Assembly: GCF_004349195.1 (NCBI RefSeq)
Contig: NZ_SMLG01000015.1
Coordinates: 1 to 64,000, forward strand
Length of the DNA: 64,000 nucleotides
Reading direction: 5' to 3'
DNA from: Flavobacterium rhamnosiphilum
GTDB taxonomy: Bacteria; Bacteroidota; Bacteroidia; Flavobacteriales; Flavobacteriaceae
Shown: one piece after another, positions 34,734 through 43,120 of the stretch
Layout of the letters: each line of letters begins with the position of its first letter
How positions within the stretch are numbered: position 1 is the stretch's first letter
Notes under the pieces: model-generated
What the model was told of the DNA's origin: nothing
The model's input: the letters and a program-made list of their open reading frames with translations, nothing else
The model's database searches: none
Made by a program: the position numbers and the translations under genes

Positions 34734-35165
34734 ATGAAAAAAGTAATTGTATCGCTGACTATTTCATGCTTGGCATTTATCTCTTGTAACTCGGTCCAAA
34801 CAGCAACGAATAAAACAGCTTCACTTGAAGGAACGTGGGAGTTAAATTATATTACAGGTCCAAGAATTGCTTTTGCAGGATTATATCCAAACAAAAAACC
34901 AACCATCACTTTCGATTTGAAAGAGAACAACGTTTCAGGCAGTGGTAGTTGTAATAGATATTCGGGTAAACTAAATGTAGTTGGCAATAAAATCAGCTTT
35001 AAAGAGGGAATGGCAATGACCAAAATGATGTGTACGGATATTCAAGGTGAAAATGTTTACATGTCAACTCTAGAAAAAATAGATTCTTATGCAATTTCAG
35101 AAGATGGAAAAACCTTAAATTTCATCATGGGCGATATTGCCATGATGCGTTTTGAGAAAAAATAA
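34734..35165 (+). CDS. META-domain lipoprotein (HslJ-like)
   Basis: A 143-residue lipoprotein with lipobox LAFISC. The META domain follows: LEGTWELNYITGP near 30-42, PTITFDLKENNVSGSGSCNRYSG near 57-79, and a C-terminal MMRFEKK. In E. coli HslJ this domain is linked to novobiocin resistance and heat shock; here it is placed in the envelope and its role is unknown. Next to a DUF4251 gene on the same strand. Confidence 0.9.
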   Translation: MKKVIVSLTISCLAFISCNSVQTATNKTASLEGTWELNYITGPRIAFAGLYPNKKPTITFDLKENNVSGSGSCNRYSGKLNVVGNKISFKEGMAMTKMMCTDIQGENVYMSTLEKIDSYAISEDGKTLNFIMGDIAMMRFEKK

Positions 35166-35268
35166 ATCTAGAGTTTTAGTTTAATTTATCTTCAGAATCT
35201 TTCAATGTGTATTTAATATTGGATTTGAATTATGAAATAGCAATACCATAACAGTAAAAAAGTATATC

Positions 35269-35790
35269 ATGAAAATAAAAACATCAATATCAGTAATTTT
35301 TCTGTCACTCCTCATGACTACTGGTTATGCCCAAGAAAAAAGTAAGAAAGAATTAAAAGAAGAACGCAAAATAGAGAAGCAAAAACAAACAGCGGCTTTG
35401 GTTGATTCTAAAGAGTTTGTTTTTATTGGAAAAACAGCTTTTCCTCAAGGGTTTAGAACTATGGATTTAACCACTAATTCTAATTATATAAAATTTCAGC
35501 CTGATTTTATCAAAAGCGAAATGCCTTTTTTTGGAAGAGCCTATAGCGGTGTTGGATATGGTGGAGGAGGCGGATTAAATTTTGAGGGAAAACCTCAAGA
35601 ATTTACTATTGAAAAAGGTAAAAAGGCGTATCAGATAAAAGCAGTTGTCAGAGGCGATAAAGATACATACAGACTGTTACTTTCCGTTTTCTTTGAGGGT
35701 AGTGCTACACTTTCAATTAGTTCCAATAATCGAAGTACCATTTCCTATAATGGAGAAATAACACCAATAGAGAAAAAAGAGGCTAAGTAG
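35269..35790 (+). CDS. DUF4251 family exported protein
   Basis: 173 residues. Signal peptide to about residue 22 (MTTGYAQE), then a lysine/glutamate-rich helix (KSKKELKEERKIEKQK) and a beta-rich DUF4251 domain with a Gly-rich loop (GVGYGGGGGLNFEG near 95-108). A function is not known for the family. 103 bases after the META lipoprotein gene; convergent with the acyl-CoA dehydrogenase gene. Confidence 0.87.
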   Translation: MKIKTSISVIFLSLLMTTGYAQEKSKKELKEERKIEKQKQTAALVDSKEFVFIGKTAFPQGFRTMDLTTNSNYIKFQPDFIKSEMPFFGRAYSGVGYGGGGGLNFEGKPQEFTIEKGKKAYQIKAVVRGDKDTYRLLLSVFFEGSATLSISSNNRSTISYNGEITPIEKKEAK

Positions 35791-35808
35791 TTTGGCTACT
35801 GAATCAAT

Positions 35809-35847
35809 AAAAAAACCGTCTTGTTTTCAGGAACAAGGCGGTTTTTT
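35809..35847. terminator. Bidirectional terminator between DUF4251 and fadE genes
   Basis: Stem of AAAACCGTCTTGTT pairing with AACAAGGCGGTTTT (one T-G pair), 6-base loop, A/T runs on both sides. Confidence 0.85.
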
Positions 35848-35880
35848 AACAAATAAAATCAACTAAAAACTATCTTCTAA

Positions 35881-37686
35881 TTAAAAACAATATTGATTTT
35901 CAGCCACTAATTTTGAAGTGATTATTTCTCTTAATCCTACAATATTCGGCATGTTCGTGTATTTTGTAAAACGACGTAATCCCATTAACATCATGCGTTG
36001 TTCATCACCTTCAGCAAAAGAGATAATACTTTCTTTTCCTTTTTGAGTTACAATATCAACCGCTTGGTAAAGGTATAATTTAGCCATAGCGATTTGCTCT
36101 TGTATTTTAGCTTCACCTTCTTTTTTGGCTAATTTCTCCGTTCTAAGAATAGTACTTTCAGCCATGTAGATTTCGATTAAGATATCTGAAGCTGCCATCA
36201 ATAATTGTTGGTGTGCATCTAAATCCGGTCCGTATTTTTGAACTGCTCCACCAGCAACCATTAAGAATGCTTTTTTCAATTTACCAACCATTTCCTTTTC
36301 TTCTGCAAATAATTCAGAATAATCAGGTGTGTCAAAAGATGGAATTCCCATTAATTCTTCTTGCACTTTTGATGCAGGTCCCAATAAATCAACATGGCCT
36401 TTCATGGCTTTTTTGATCAGCATTCCTACAGAAAGCATTCTGTTTATTTCGTTTGTTCCTTCGTAAATACGAGCAATTCTGGCATCTCTCCAAGCACTTT
36501 CCATAGGAGTGTCTTCAGAGAATCCCATTCCACCAAAGATTTGAATTCCTTCATCGGCACAGTTTTGAACATCTTCAGAAACAGCTACTTTTAGAATAGA
36601 ACATTCAATAGCATATTCTTCAACTCCTTTTAGTTCCGCTTCTTGATGAGAAGATCCTTCGGCTTCACGAGCTATTATTCGATCTTCAATATCTTTTGCG
36701 GCTCTGTATGAAGCACTTTCTCCGGCATAACAACTCGTTGCCATTTCTGCTAATTTTGCACGAATAGCGCCAAATTGAGAAATTGCAGTGTTGAACTGAA
36801 TTCTTTCGTTTGCATATTGTACAGAACCTGAAATCACTCTTCTTTGCGCATCCAAACAAGCTGCTGCTAATTTGATACGACCTACATTCAAAGCATTCAT
36901 GGCAATTTTGAAACCGTTTCCTCTTTCAGAAAGCATGTTTTCAACAGGAACTTTCGTTTCACTGAAGAAAACCTGACGCGTAGAAGAAGCACGAATCCCT
37001 AATTTATGTTCTTCTTCACCCATTGAAATTCCATTATCAGCTGTATTTTCAAGGATAAAACCAGTAATGTTTTTATCATCACCAATGCGTGCAAAAACGA
37101 TGAATACAGAACAAAATCCAGCGTTCGAAATCCACATTTTTTGTCCTGTGATTTTATAATGCGTTCCGTCTTCAGATAAAACTGCTTTTGTTTTTCCAGA
37201 ATTTGCATCTGATCCTGCACCTGGTTCTGTCAAACAATAGGCTCCAAACCATTCGCCAGAAGCTAGTTTAGGAACGTATTTTTGTTTTTGTTCTTCTGTA
37301 CCGTATAATGTAATTGGCATAGTTCCAATTCCGGTATGTGCTCCAAAAGCAGTTGAGAATGAACCCGTTGCCCCTGAAATATAATCACAAACAAGCATTG
37401 TTGAAACAAATCCCATTCCTAATCCACCGTAAGCTTCAGGAACAGCCACTCCAAGAAGTCCAAGTTCACCTGCTTTACGCATACTTTCTTCTGTAAATGC
37501 GTAATCTTTACTTTCAAAACGATTTTTATTTGGCCAAATTTCTTTGTCCACAAACTCTTTTACAGAGTCACGCATCATTAATTGCTCTTCCGAAAAATCT
37601 TCTGGAGTGAAGATATCTTCGCACTTTGTTTCTTTTACCAAAAACTGACCGCCACGGGTTACGTTTTTTTCAATTGTATCTGCCAT
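35881..37686 (-). CDS. fadE: Acyl-CoA dehydrogenase, FadE type
   Basis: FAD enzyme of the first beta-oxidation step. 601 residues, close in size to B. subtilis FadE, with a C-terminal extension beyond the catalytic domain as in very-long-chain enzymes. TEPGAGSDANS near 152-162 and KMWISNAG near 182-189 are family signatures; RIYEGTNEINRML near 403-415 carries the expected catalytic Glu region. It is the last gene of a unit with a MarR regulator, fadN and fadA. Between it and fadA lies a 145-base gap with an inverted repeat. Confidence 0.94.
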   Translation of the reverse strand: MADTIEKNVTRGGQFLVKETKCEDIFTPEDFSEEQLMMRDSVKEFVDKEIWPNKNRFESKDYAFTEESMRKAGELGLLGVAVPEAYGGLGMGFVSTMLVCDYISGATGSFSTAFGAHTGIGTMPITLYGTEEQKQKYVPKLASGEWFGAYCLTEPGAGSDANSGKTKAVLSEDGTHYKITGQKMWISNAGFCSVFIVFARIGDDKNITGFILENTADNGISMGEEEHKLGIRASSTRQVFFSETKVPVENMLSERGNGFKIAMNALNVGRIKLAAACLDAQRRVISGSVQYANERIQFNTAISQFGAIRAKLAEMATSCYAGESASYRAAKDIEDRIIAREAEGSSHQEAELKGVEEYAIECSILKVAVSEDVQNCADEGIQIFGGMGFSEDTPMESAWRDARIARIYEGTNEINRMLSVGMLIKKAMKGHVDLLGPASKVQEELMGIPSFDTPDYSELFAEEKEMVGKLKKAFLMVAGGAVQKYGPDLDAHQQLLMAASDILIEIYMAESTILRTEKLAKKEGEAKIQEQIAMAKLYLYQAVDIVTQKGKESIISFAEGDEQRMMLMGLRRFTKYTNMPNIVGLREIITSKLVAENQYCF

Positions 37687-37734
37687 TTTTTTATTTTTTT
37701 AATATGTTTTTATTTATAATCTAAATCCTCAATA

Positions 37735-37813
37735 TTGTCATTCTGACAAAGGAGGAATCTCAATAGTTAATTCTGCAATACTGGTGAAAATTCCTCCTCC
37801 GTTGGAATAACAA
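37735..37813. repeat. Inverted repeat between fadA and fadE, related to the 20.3-kb element
   Basis: Arms 37735-37762 and 37786-37813 pair imperfectly (about 20 of 28). The left arm matches 24 of 28 bases of the 27-bp inverted repeat inside the element at 20374-20401 (both contain TTGTCATT and GGA(A/G)GAA-like blocks ending ATCTCA). A member of the same dispersed family, inside an operon. Confidence 0.75.
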
Positions 37814-37831
37814 ACGGATGGAAATCTATGA

Positions 37832-39013
37832 CTACAAAAGTTCGTAAATTCCTGCTGAACCTTGTCCGGTTCCTACACACATAGAAACAATTCCGTATTT
37901 GCTTCCTCTGCGTTTCATCTCGTCGAATAATTGAACAGAAAGTTTAGCTCCAGTACAACCCAGTGGGTGGCCTAATGCAATCGCTCCACCATTTACATTG
38001 ATGATATCCGGATTTAGGTTTAACTCACGTGTAACCGCTAATGCTTGTGATGCAAAAGCTTCGTTTAACTCAATTAAATCAATATCATTCAACGTTAAAC
38101 CAGCTTGTTTCAAGGCTTTTGGAATCGCTTTTACAGGTCCAATTCCCATGATTCTAGGTTCCACTCCAGCCGAAGCGAAGTTTACCAAGCGGGCGATAGG
38201 AGTAAGGTTCAATTCTTTTACCATTTCTTCGCTCATGATTAGAACAAATGCTGCTCCATCACTCATTTGAGAAGAGTTTCCTGCAGTTACACTTCCGCCA
38301 GCTTCAAAAACGGGTCTTAAACCTGCCAAAGCTTCTACAGAAGTTCCGGCTCTTGGGCCTTCATCTTTATTTACGACATACGATTTGGTTTCTTTTTTAC
38401 CATTTTCATTGATAAACGTTTGTTCTACTGTAATAGGAACAATTTGTTTGTCAAATTTACCTTCAGCTTGCGCTTTCAGGGCTTTCATATGGGAGTTATA
38501 AGCAAACTCATCTTGGTCCGCACGAGATACATTGAATTGTTTGGCAACCGCTTCCGCAGTTAGTCCCATTCCCCAATAGTAATCTTCGTTTCCAGCTTTT
38601 GCAACAGCATAATCCGGAGTTGGTTTGTACCCTCCCATTGGAATAAAACTCATGCTTTCGGCGCCACCGGCAATGATACAATCTGCCATTCCAGATTGAA
38701 TTTTGGCTGTAGCCATACCAATAGTTTCTAATCCTGACGCGCAATAACGGTTTACGGTTACACCCGGAACATCTTCGATTTTTAATCCCATCAAGGAGAT
38801 CAATCGTCCCACGTTTAATCCTTGTTCTGCTTCCGGCATCGCATTTCCTACCATCACGTCGTCAATACGTTTTTTGTCGAAATCAGGCAACTCATTCATC
38901 ATAAACTGAATCGTTTCTGCTGCCAATTCATCAGGACGTTTAAATCTAAACACACCTTTTGGGGCTTTACCCACGGCTGTTCTGTATGCTTTTACTATAT
39001 AGGCTGTTTTCAT
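37832..39013 (-). CDS. fadA: Acetyl-CoA C-acyltransferase (3-ketoacyl-CoA thiolase)
   Basis: Last step of the beta-oxidation cycle: thiolytic cleavage of 3-ketoacyl-CoA. 393 residues, full length. The nucleophilic Cys is in NRYCASGLE near residue 89; GGAIALGHPLGCTGA near 339-353 holds the active-site His and CVGTGQGSAGIYE near 380 the second Cys. Lies between a four-helix-bundle gene (upstream) and fadE (downstream), all on the minus strand. Confidence 0.96.
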   Translation of the reverse strand: MKTAYIVKAYRTAVGKAPKGVFRFKRPDELAAETIQFMMNELPDFDKKRIDDVMVGNAMPEAEQGLNVGRLISLMGLKIEDVPGVTVNRYCASGLETIGMATAKIQSGMADCIIAGGAESMSFIPMGGYKPTPDYAVAKAGNEDYYWGMGLTAEAVAKQFNVSRADQDEFAYNSHMKALKAQAEGKFDKQIVPITVEQTFINENGKKETKSYVVNKDEGPRAGTSVEALAGLRPVFEAGGSVTAGNSSQMSDGAAFVLIMSEEMVKELNLTPIARLVNFASAGVEPRIMGIGPVKAIPKALKQAGLTLNDIDLIELNEAFASQALAVTRELNLNPDIINVNGGAIALGHPLGCTGAKLSVQLFDEMKRRGSKYGIVSMCVGTGQGSAGIYELL

Positions 39014-39021
39014 AAATTATG

Positions 39022-39056
39022 TATTAAGATTGGAGAATTAAGTATTAAGATTTTCC
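39022..39056 (+). repeat. Left flank repeat of the four-helix-bundle gene
   Basis: TATTAAGATT occurs twice here (39022-39031 and 39043-39052), and GAATTAAGTATTAAGA (39035-39050) is the inverse complement, 15 of 16 bases, of 39441-39456 on the other side of the gene. Confidence 0.7.
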
Positions 39057-39425
39057 AATGTTTGTGTTAATTTTTTCTTTTAATGTTTTTTGAAATGAAA
39101 AATTCATATTTGAAACTTCGACTAATTGATTAATAATAGGTTGAATTAAATCTTCATTTGCAAGTTTAAGCCTTTTAGCAAGTATTAATTGAGTTATTAA
39201 TTCAAAAGTAGAACCATTTGCAATTCCTAAAAATTGTACAAATTCTTTATCATAATTTCTTCCAGAACCTTCAGCAATGTTAGAAGGAATAGATACTGCG
39301 CATTTTTTTATTTGATGAATTAAATTAAATTTTTCATCATTAGGCAATAAAGTAGAAACTTCATAAACTTCAACAGCAATATCCATCGCTTTTTGCCAAA
39401 TTTTTAATTTTTCAAAATTGTGCAT
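39045..39425 (-). CDS. Four-helix-bundle protein (23S rRNA intervening-sequence / Avd-like)
   Basis: 126 residues of the S23/bIVP four-helix-bundle family: FEKLKIWQKAMDIAVEVYE, then VSIPSNIAEGSGR near residues 48-60 and FLGIANGSTFELITQL near 69-84 are the hallmark blocks. The family includes proteins encoded in 23S rRNA intervening sequences and the Avd accessory protein of diversity-generating retroelements; here no retroelement or rRNA is nearby. It interrupts the fadN-fadA gene order and is flanked by inverted repeats, suggesting it arrived as a small mobile unit. Molecular function unknown. Confidence 0.9.
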   Translation of the reverse strand: MHNFEKLKIWQKAMDIAVEVYEVSTLLPNDEKFNLIHQIKKCAVSIPSNIAEGSGRNYDKEFVQFLGIANGSTFELITQLILAKRLKLANEDLIQPIINQLVEVSNMNFSFQKTLKEKINTNIGKS

Positions 39426-39437
39426 AGTCTTTTTTTT

Positions 39438-39479
39438 AAGTCTTAATACTTAATACTTCAGTCTTAATTCTAATTTCTC
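39438..39479 (+). repeat. Right flank repeat of the four-helix-bundle gene
   Basis: TCTTAATACTTAATAC (39441-39456) and a second GTCTTAATTC (39461-39470) mirror the left flank at 39022-39056. The repeat runs up to and into the 3' end of fadN, whose stop codon is TAG at 39470-39472. Confidence 0.7.
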
Positions 39480-41860
39480 AACGGTTTTCCTTTGGTTAAC
39501 ATAAATTGGATTCTCTCCAATGTTTTTCTTTCTGTACAAAGCGATAAGAAAGCTTCACGTTCCAAATCCAATAAATATTGTTCGGTTACTAATGTTGGTT
39601 CTGATAAATCACCACCAGCCATAACATACGCCAGTTTGTTAGCAATTTTCTTGTCGTGTTCCGAGATATATTTTCCGGCTTCCATTTGGTCCGTTCCTAC
39701 TAAGAACATTCCAAGAGCTTGCTTTCCAAGAACTTTTACATCGCTTCTGCGAATCGGTTGTGTGTAACCTGCTTCTGCCATTAGTAAAGCGTGTTTCTTC
39801 GCTTCGGCAATCTGACGGTCTTTGTTCACTACAATGATATCTTTCCCTTGTTGTAAAAGTCCGGTATCAAAAGCTTCATAACCAGAAGTGGACACTTTTG
39901 CCATAGCGATCGTCAAGAAATATTCTTGCAATACATTCAACTCGACATCATTTTTATGGAATAAATCAGCTGCACGCAGTGCCATTTCTTTCGATCCGCC
40001 ACCGCCAGGAATTACTCCAACACCAAATTCCACCAATCCCATATACGTTTCCGCCGCGGCAACTACTTTATCAGCATGCAAACTCATTTCGCACCCCCCG
40101 CCAAAAGTCATTCCGTGTGGCGCAACCACAACCGGAATTCCAGAATAACGCACGCGCATCATCGTGTCCTGGAACATTTTGATAGCCATGTTCAACTCGT
40201 CGTATTCTTGCTCGACTGCCATCATGAATATCATTCCGATATTGGCTCCAACAGAGAAATTCGCTGCTTGATTTCCAATAACCAGACCTTGATATTCTTT
40301 TTCAGATAAATCAATCGCTTTATTGATTGCTGCCAAAACATCGCCACCAATCGTATTCATTTTTGACTGGAATTCTAAATTCAAAATTCCGTCTCCTAAA
40401 TCTTGTATGATTGCTCCGCTATTGCTCCATACTTTTTTGCTTTCGCGAATATTGTTCAGGATAATAAAGGAATCCTGACCCGGAACTTTAGTTTGCGATT
40501 TGGTTGGTATATTGTAGAAAAAAGTTGCTCCTTCTTTAATAGTATAGAAACTAGAACTTCCTGAAGTCAACATATCAGTTACCCAAGCTGCTGGTTCTAG
40601 ACCTTCAGCTTTCATGATTTCGATTCCTTTTTCGACACCAATGGCATCCCAAATTTCGAAAGGACCATTTTCCCATCCAAAACCGGCTTTCATCGCATCG
40701 TCAATCTTGTATAATTCATCTGTAATTTCAGGAATTCTGTTCGAAACGTAAGCAAACATTCCTGCAAAACTTTTTCTGTAGAATTCTCCCGCTTTGTCTT
40801 TTCCTTTTACCAGAACTTTAAAACGGTCAATAGGTTTGTCAATCGTTTTTGTCAGTTCTAAAGTAGCAAAAGAAGCTTTTTTAGCCGGACGGTATTCTAA
40901 AGTATCTAAGTCCAAAGACAAAATATCTTTGTCTACTTTTTTATAAAAACCTTGACCCGTTTTACTACCCAACCATTTGTTTTCCATCATTTTGTTGACG
41001 AAATCAGGCAGTTTGAACAAATCGTGTTGTTCGTCATTCGGGCAGTTTTCGTAGATTCCGTTGGCAACATGTACCAAAGTATCCAATCCAACAACATCAA
41101 CCGTTCTAAAAGTAGCCGATTTTGGTCTTCCAATAACCGGACCGGTCAATTTATCCACTTCTTCAATGGTTAGTCCCATTTCTTTTACCAAATGAAATAA
41201 ACTTTGAATCCCGTAAATTCCAATTCGGTTTCCGATGAACGCCGGAGTATCTTTGGCCACGACCGAAGTTTTACCTAAGAATTTAGAACCATAATCAGTA
41301 AGGAAATCTAAAACTTCCGTTGCTGTTTGTGGGCCAGGAATGATTTCGAATAATTTTAAATAACGCGCAGGGTTAAAAAAGTGTGTCCCACAGAAATGCT
41401 TTTGAAAATCGTCGCTTCGTCCTTCACTCATAAAATGAATTGGAATCCCCGATGTGTTTGAAGTCACCAAAGTTCCCGGTTTTCTGAATTTTTCAATTTG
41501 TTCAAAAACCATTTTTTTGATATCCAAACGTTCCACCACAACTTCAATAATCCAATCGACATTGGCAATTTTAGCCATATCATCAGTAGTATTTCCCGTA
41601 GTGATTCTGCTGGCAAATTTCTGATTGTAAATAGGGGATGGTTTTGATTTCAGCGAATTGGCTAAATGCTCGTTCACCAATCGGTTTCTTACAATTTTGC
41701 TTTCTAAAGTGAGTCCTTTTTTAGCTTCCGCTTCGGTAAGTTCTCTTGGAACAATGTCCAACAGTAACACTTCAACTCCAATGTTGGCAAAATGGCAGGC
41801 AATTCCTGAACCCATAATTCCGGATCCTATTACTGCAACTTTTTTAATTGTGCGTTTCAT
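39470..41860 (-). CDS. fadN: 3-hydroxyacyl-CoA dehydrogenase / enoyl-CoA hydratase (FadN type)
   Basis: Bifunctional beta-oxidation enzyme of 796 residues. The dehydrogenase part comes first, with NAD-binding GSGIMGSGIACHFANIG at 12-28 and CGTHFFNPARYLKLFEIIPG near 155; the enoyl-CoA hydratase part follows from about 480 (LVIGNQAANFSVGANI near 524, PHGMTFGGGCEMSLHAD near 588). This domain order and size match B. subtilis FadN rather than E. coli FadB. With fadA and fadE downstream it recreates the fadNAE order of Bacillus, except for the inserted four-helix-bundle gene. Confidence 0.95.
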   Translation of the reverse strand: MKRTIKKVAVIGSGIMGSGIACHFANIGVEVLLLDIVPRELTEAEAKKGLTLESKIVRNRLVNEHLANSLKSKPSPIYNQKFASRITTGNTTDDMAKIANVDWIIEVVVERLDIKKMVFEQIEKFRKPGTLVTSNTSGIPIHFMSEGRSDDFQKHFCGTHFFNPARYLKLFEIIPGPQTATEVLDFLTDYGSKFLGKTSVVAKDTPAFIGNRIGIYGIQSLFHLVKEMGLTIEEVDKLTGPVIGRPKSATFRTVDVVGLDTLVHVANGIYENCPNDEQHDLFKLPDFVNKMMENKWLGSKTGQGFYKKVDKDILSLDLDTLEYRPAKKASFATLELTKTIDKPIDRFKVLVKGKDKAGEFYRKSFAGMFAYVSNRIPEITDELYKIDDAMKAGFGWENGPFEIWDAIGVEKGIEIMKAEGLEPAAWVTDMLTSGSSSFYTIKEGATFFYNIPTKSQTKVPGQDSFIILNNIRESKKVWSNSGAIIQDLGDGILNLEFQSKMNTIGGDVLAAINKAIDLSEKEYQGLVIGNQAANFSVGANIGMIFMMAVEQEYDELNMAIKMFQDTMMRVRYSGIPVVVAPHGMTFGGGCEMSLHADKVVAAAETYMGLVEFGVGVIPGGGGSKEMALRAADLFHKNDVELNVLQEYFLTIAMAKVSTSGYEAFDTGLLQQGKDIIVVNKDRQIAEAKKHALLMAEAGYTQPIRRSDVKVLGKQALGMFLVGTDQMEAGKYISEHDKKIANKLAYVMAGGDLSEPTLVTEQYLLDLEREAFLSLCTERKTLERIQFMLTKGKPLRN

Positions 41861-41902
41861 ACGTTGTTTATATTTGTTTTTTATTTGAATATGGGAGCGC
41901 CA

Positions 41903-42415
41903 TTATTGATTGTTCTTTTGAATCTTGGCGATGTCATTTTCTGTTTTTTCGGTTTGCTCCGCCAGTTCGCTGACGCTCGTGTGATTAAATATGTTTTTGT
42001 CTAGAATTAATTCGTTGATCGTTTCCGCTACTTCTATAAAGTGTTTCAACTTCTCCTCTGAGATGTGTTGTTTCACCGTTTCATTGAATTTCAACACTGT
42101 ATTCTTTGATAATTCTCTTTTTTCTTTACCAAAATCAGTCAGGTAAATCAATACGCCACGGCCATCTTCCGGGTTTTTCTTCCGGGTGATTAAGCCTTTT
42201 TCCTCCATAGATTTTAAGGTTCTGGTCAGGCTGGTGGCTTCCATTCCCATTTTTGGCCCCAAAGACGTCGATGGTGTTCCACCTTCTTTATCGATACTCA
42301 ACAAAGCAAAACCTGTTGCCATGCTCGCATCATATTTAGAAGCTTCCTCATTATACATTCTTGCTACTGCTTGCCAAGTGGCGCGTAAAATATAATCTAT
42401 CGTTTTATCTTTCAT
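41903..42415 (-). CDS. MarR-family regulator of the fad operon
   Basis: 170 residues with a winged helix domain: TSLTRTLKSMEEKGLITRKKNPEDGRGVLIYLTDFGKE is the recognition helix and wing. First gene of the unit that continues with fadN, so it is probably an autoregulated repressor that responds to a fatty acid or acyl-CoA; that is inference from position. The last 25 residues (SVSELAEQ...) extend past the usual MarR end and are encoded by DNA with a GC-rich tract (41957-41982). A palindrome and promoter lie just upstream. Confidence 0.9.
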   Translation of the reverse strand: MKDKTIDYILRATWQAVARMYNEEASKYDASMATGFALLSIDKEGGTPSTSLGPKMGMEATSLTRTLKSMEEKGLITRKKNPEDGRGVLIYLTDFGKEKRELSKNTVLKFNETVKQHISEEKLKHFIEVAETINELILDKNIFNHTSVSELAEQTEKTENDIAKIQKNNQ

Positions 42416-42433
42416 ATGTAACTATATCGATTT

Positions 42434-42465
42434 CAAATATAATAAAAAAATACTATGCATGCATA
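42434..42465 (-). promoter_or_regulatory. Promoter -7 box and palindromic operator of the fad operon
   Basis: TATATTTG on the minus strand (42434-42441) matches the -7 consensus 19 bases before the MarR ATG. TATGCATGCATA (42454-42465) is a perfect 12-bp palindrome placed where the promoter spacer would be, a fitting MarR operator. Confidence 0.6.
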
Positions 42466-42507
42466 ATATATTAAAATATTTTTTTGTGAATTTTTGTTTA
42501 AACCAAA

Positions 42508-42532
42508 AAACTCCCCATAAAATGAGGAGTTT
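42508..42532 (-). terminator. Terminator of the 128-residue membrane protein gene
   Basis: Arms AAACTCCCCAT and ATGAGGAGTTT pair with one mismatch around a 3-base loop, 20 bases after the stop codon. Confidence 0.75.
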
Positions 42533-42551
42533 ATTTGTGTGTTTTTATATT

Positions 42552-42938
42552 TTATTTTAGTTTCCCATTAACAAGAGCAATTACTGCACCTACTAATGCG
42601 GCCATTACAACAGTGATTACAATATCTAACCCCATAGTTTGATAATTGATGTCGCTTGTCATCGAATTCATAAAGAAATTACTGTACAGCGCCATGAATA
42701 ATCCAATAACGGCACCAGCTTTAAAACCAGTCGTTGCATTTGAAATTCCGGCCCATTTCGTAAAAATGTAAGAGACAAAAAAGCCAAAAGTCATGCATCC
42801 TAAAAATATGAATACCATGTTTTCATTTCCATCAGTAGGGAATGAGTTTTTAAATAGGATTGCGTAAAACAACCATCCTAAAAGAAATTGGACGATACCA
42901 CCTACAATGCCTGAAACTAAAAAATTTTTTACATTCAT
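42552..42938 (-). CDS. Four-pass membrane protein, DUF1761-like
   Basis: 128 residues with four predicted membrane segments (about 7-28, 42-61, 72-92, 105-124). The layout, Gly-rich first helix (SGIVGGIVQFLLGWLFYAI) and size recall DUF1761 proteins, but the match is by general look only. No signal for function. Single gene with own terminator. Confidence 0.75.
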   Translation of the reverse strand: MNVKNFLVSGIVGGIVQFLLGWLFYAILFKNSFPTDGNENMVFIFLGCMTFGFFVSYIFTKWAGISNATTGFKAGAVIGLFMALYSNFFMNSMTSDINYQTMGLDIVITVVMAALVGAVIALVNGKLK

Positions 42939-43063
42939 AATGTTTGGTTTTATTGGTTAACAGAATAAAGGTATTAAAAAATAATAAAATAACAGATAGA
43001 GTGTTAAAAAACAATTAAATATGAAATAATTGGTTTCGTTTTCGTTTTTAGATTTAAAAAAAA

Positions 43064-43088
43064 AAACTCATCAGCTATTGATGAGTTT
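43064..43088 (-). terminator. Terminator of the acyl-CoA synthetase gene
   Basis: Perfect 10-bp stem AAACTCATCA / TGATGAGTTT with 5-base loop, followed on the minus strand by a run of T; 33 bases after the stop. Confidence 0.85.
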
Positions 43089-43120
43089 ATAATTATTTCC
43101 AATTATGTTTTTTCTAGAAT

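Noticed and set aside
39045..39425. Diversity-generating retroelement accessory protein (Avd).
   Set aside because: No reverse transcriptase, template repeat or variable target gene is in the window; only the fold family is shared.
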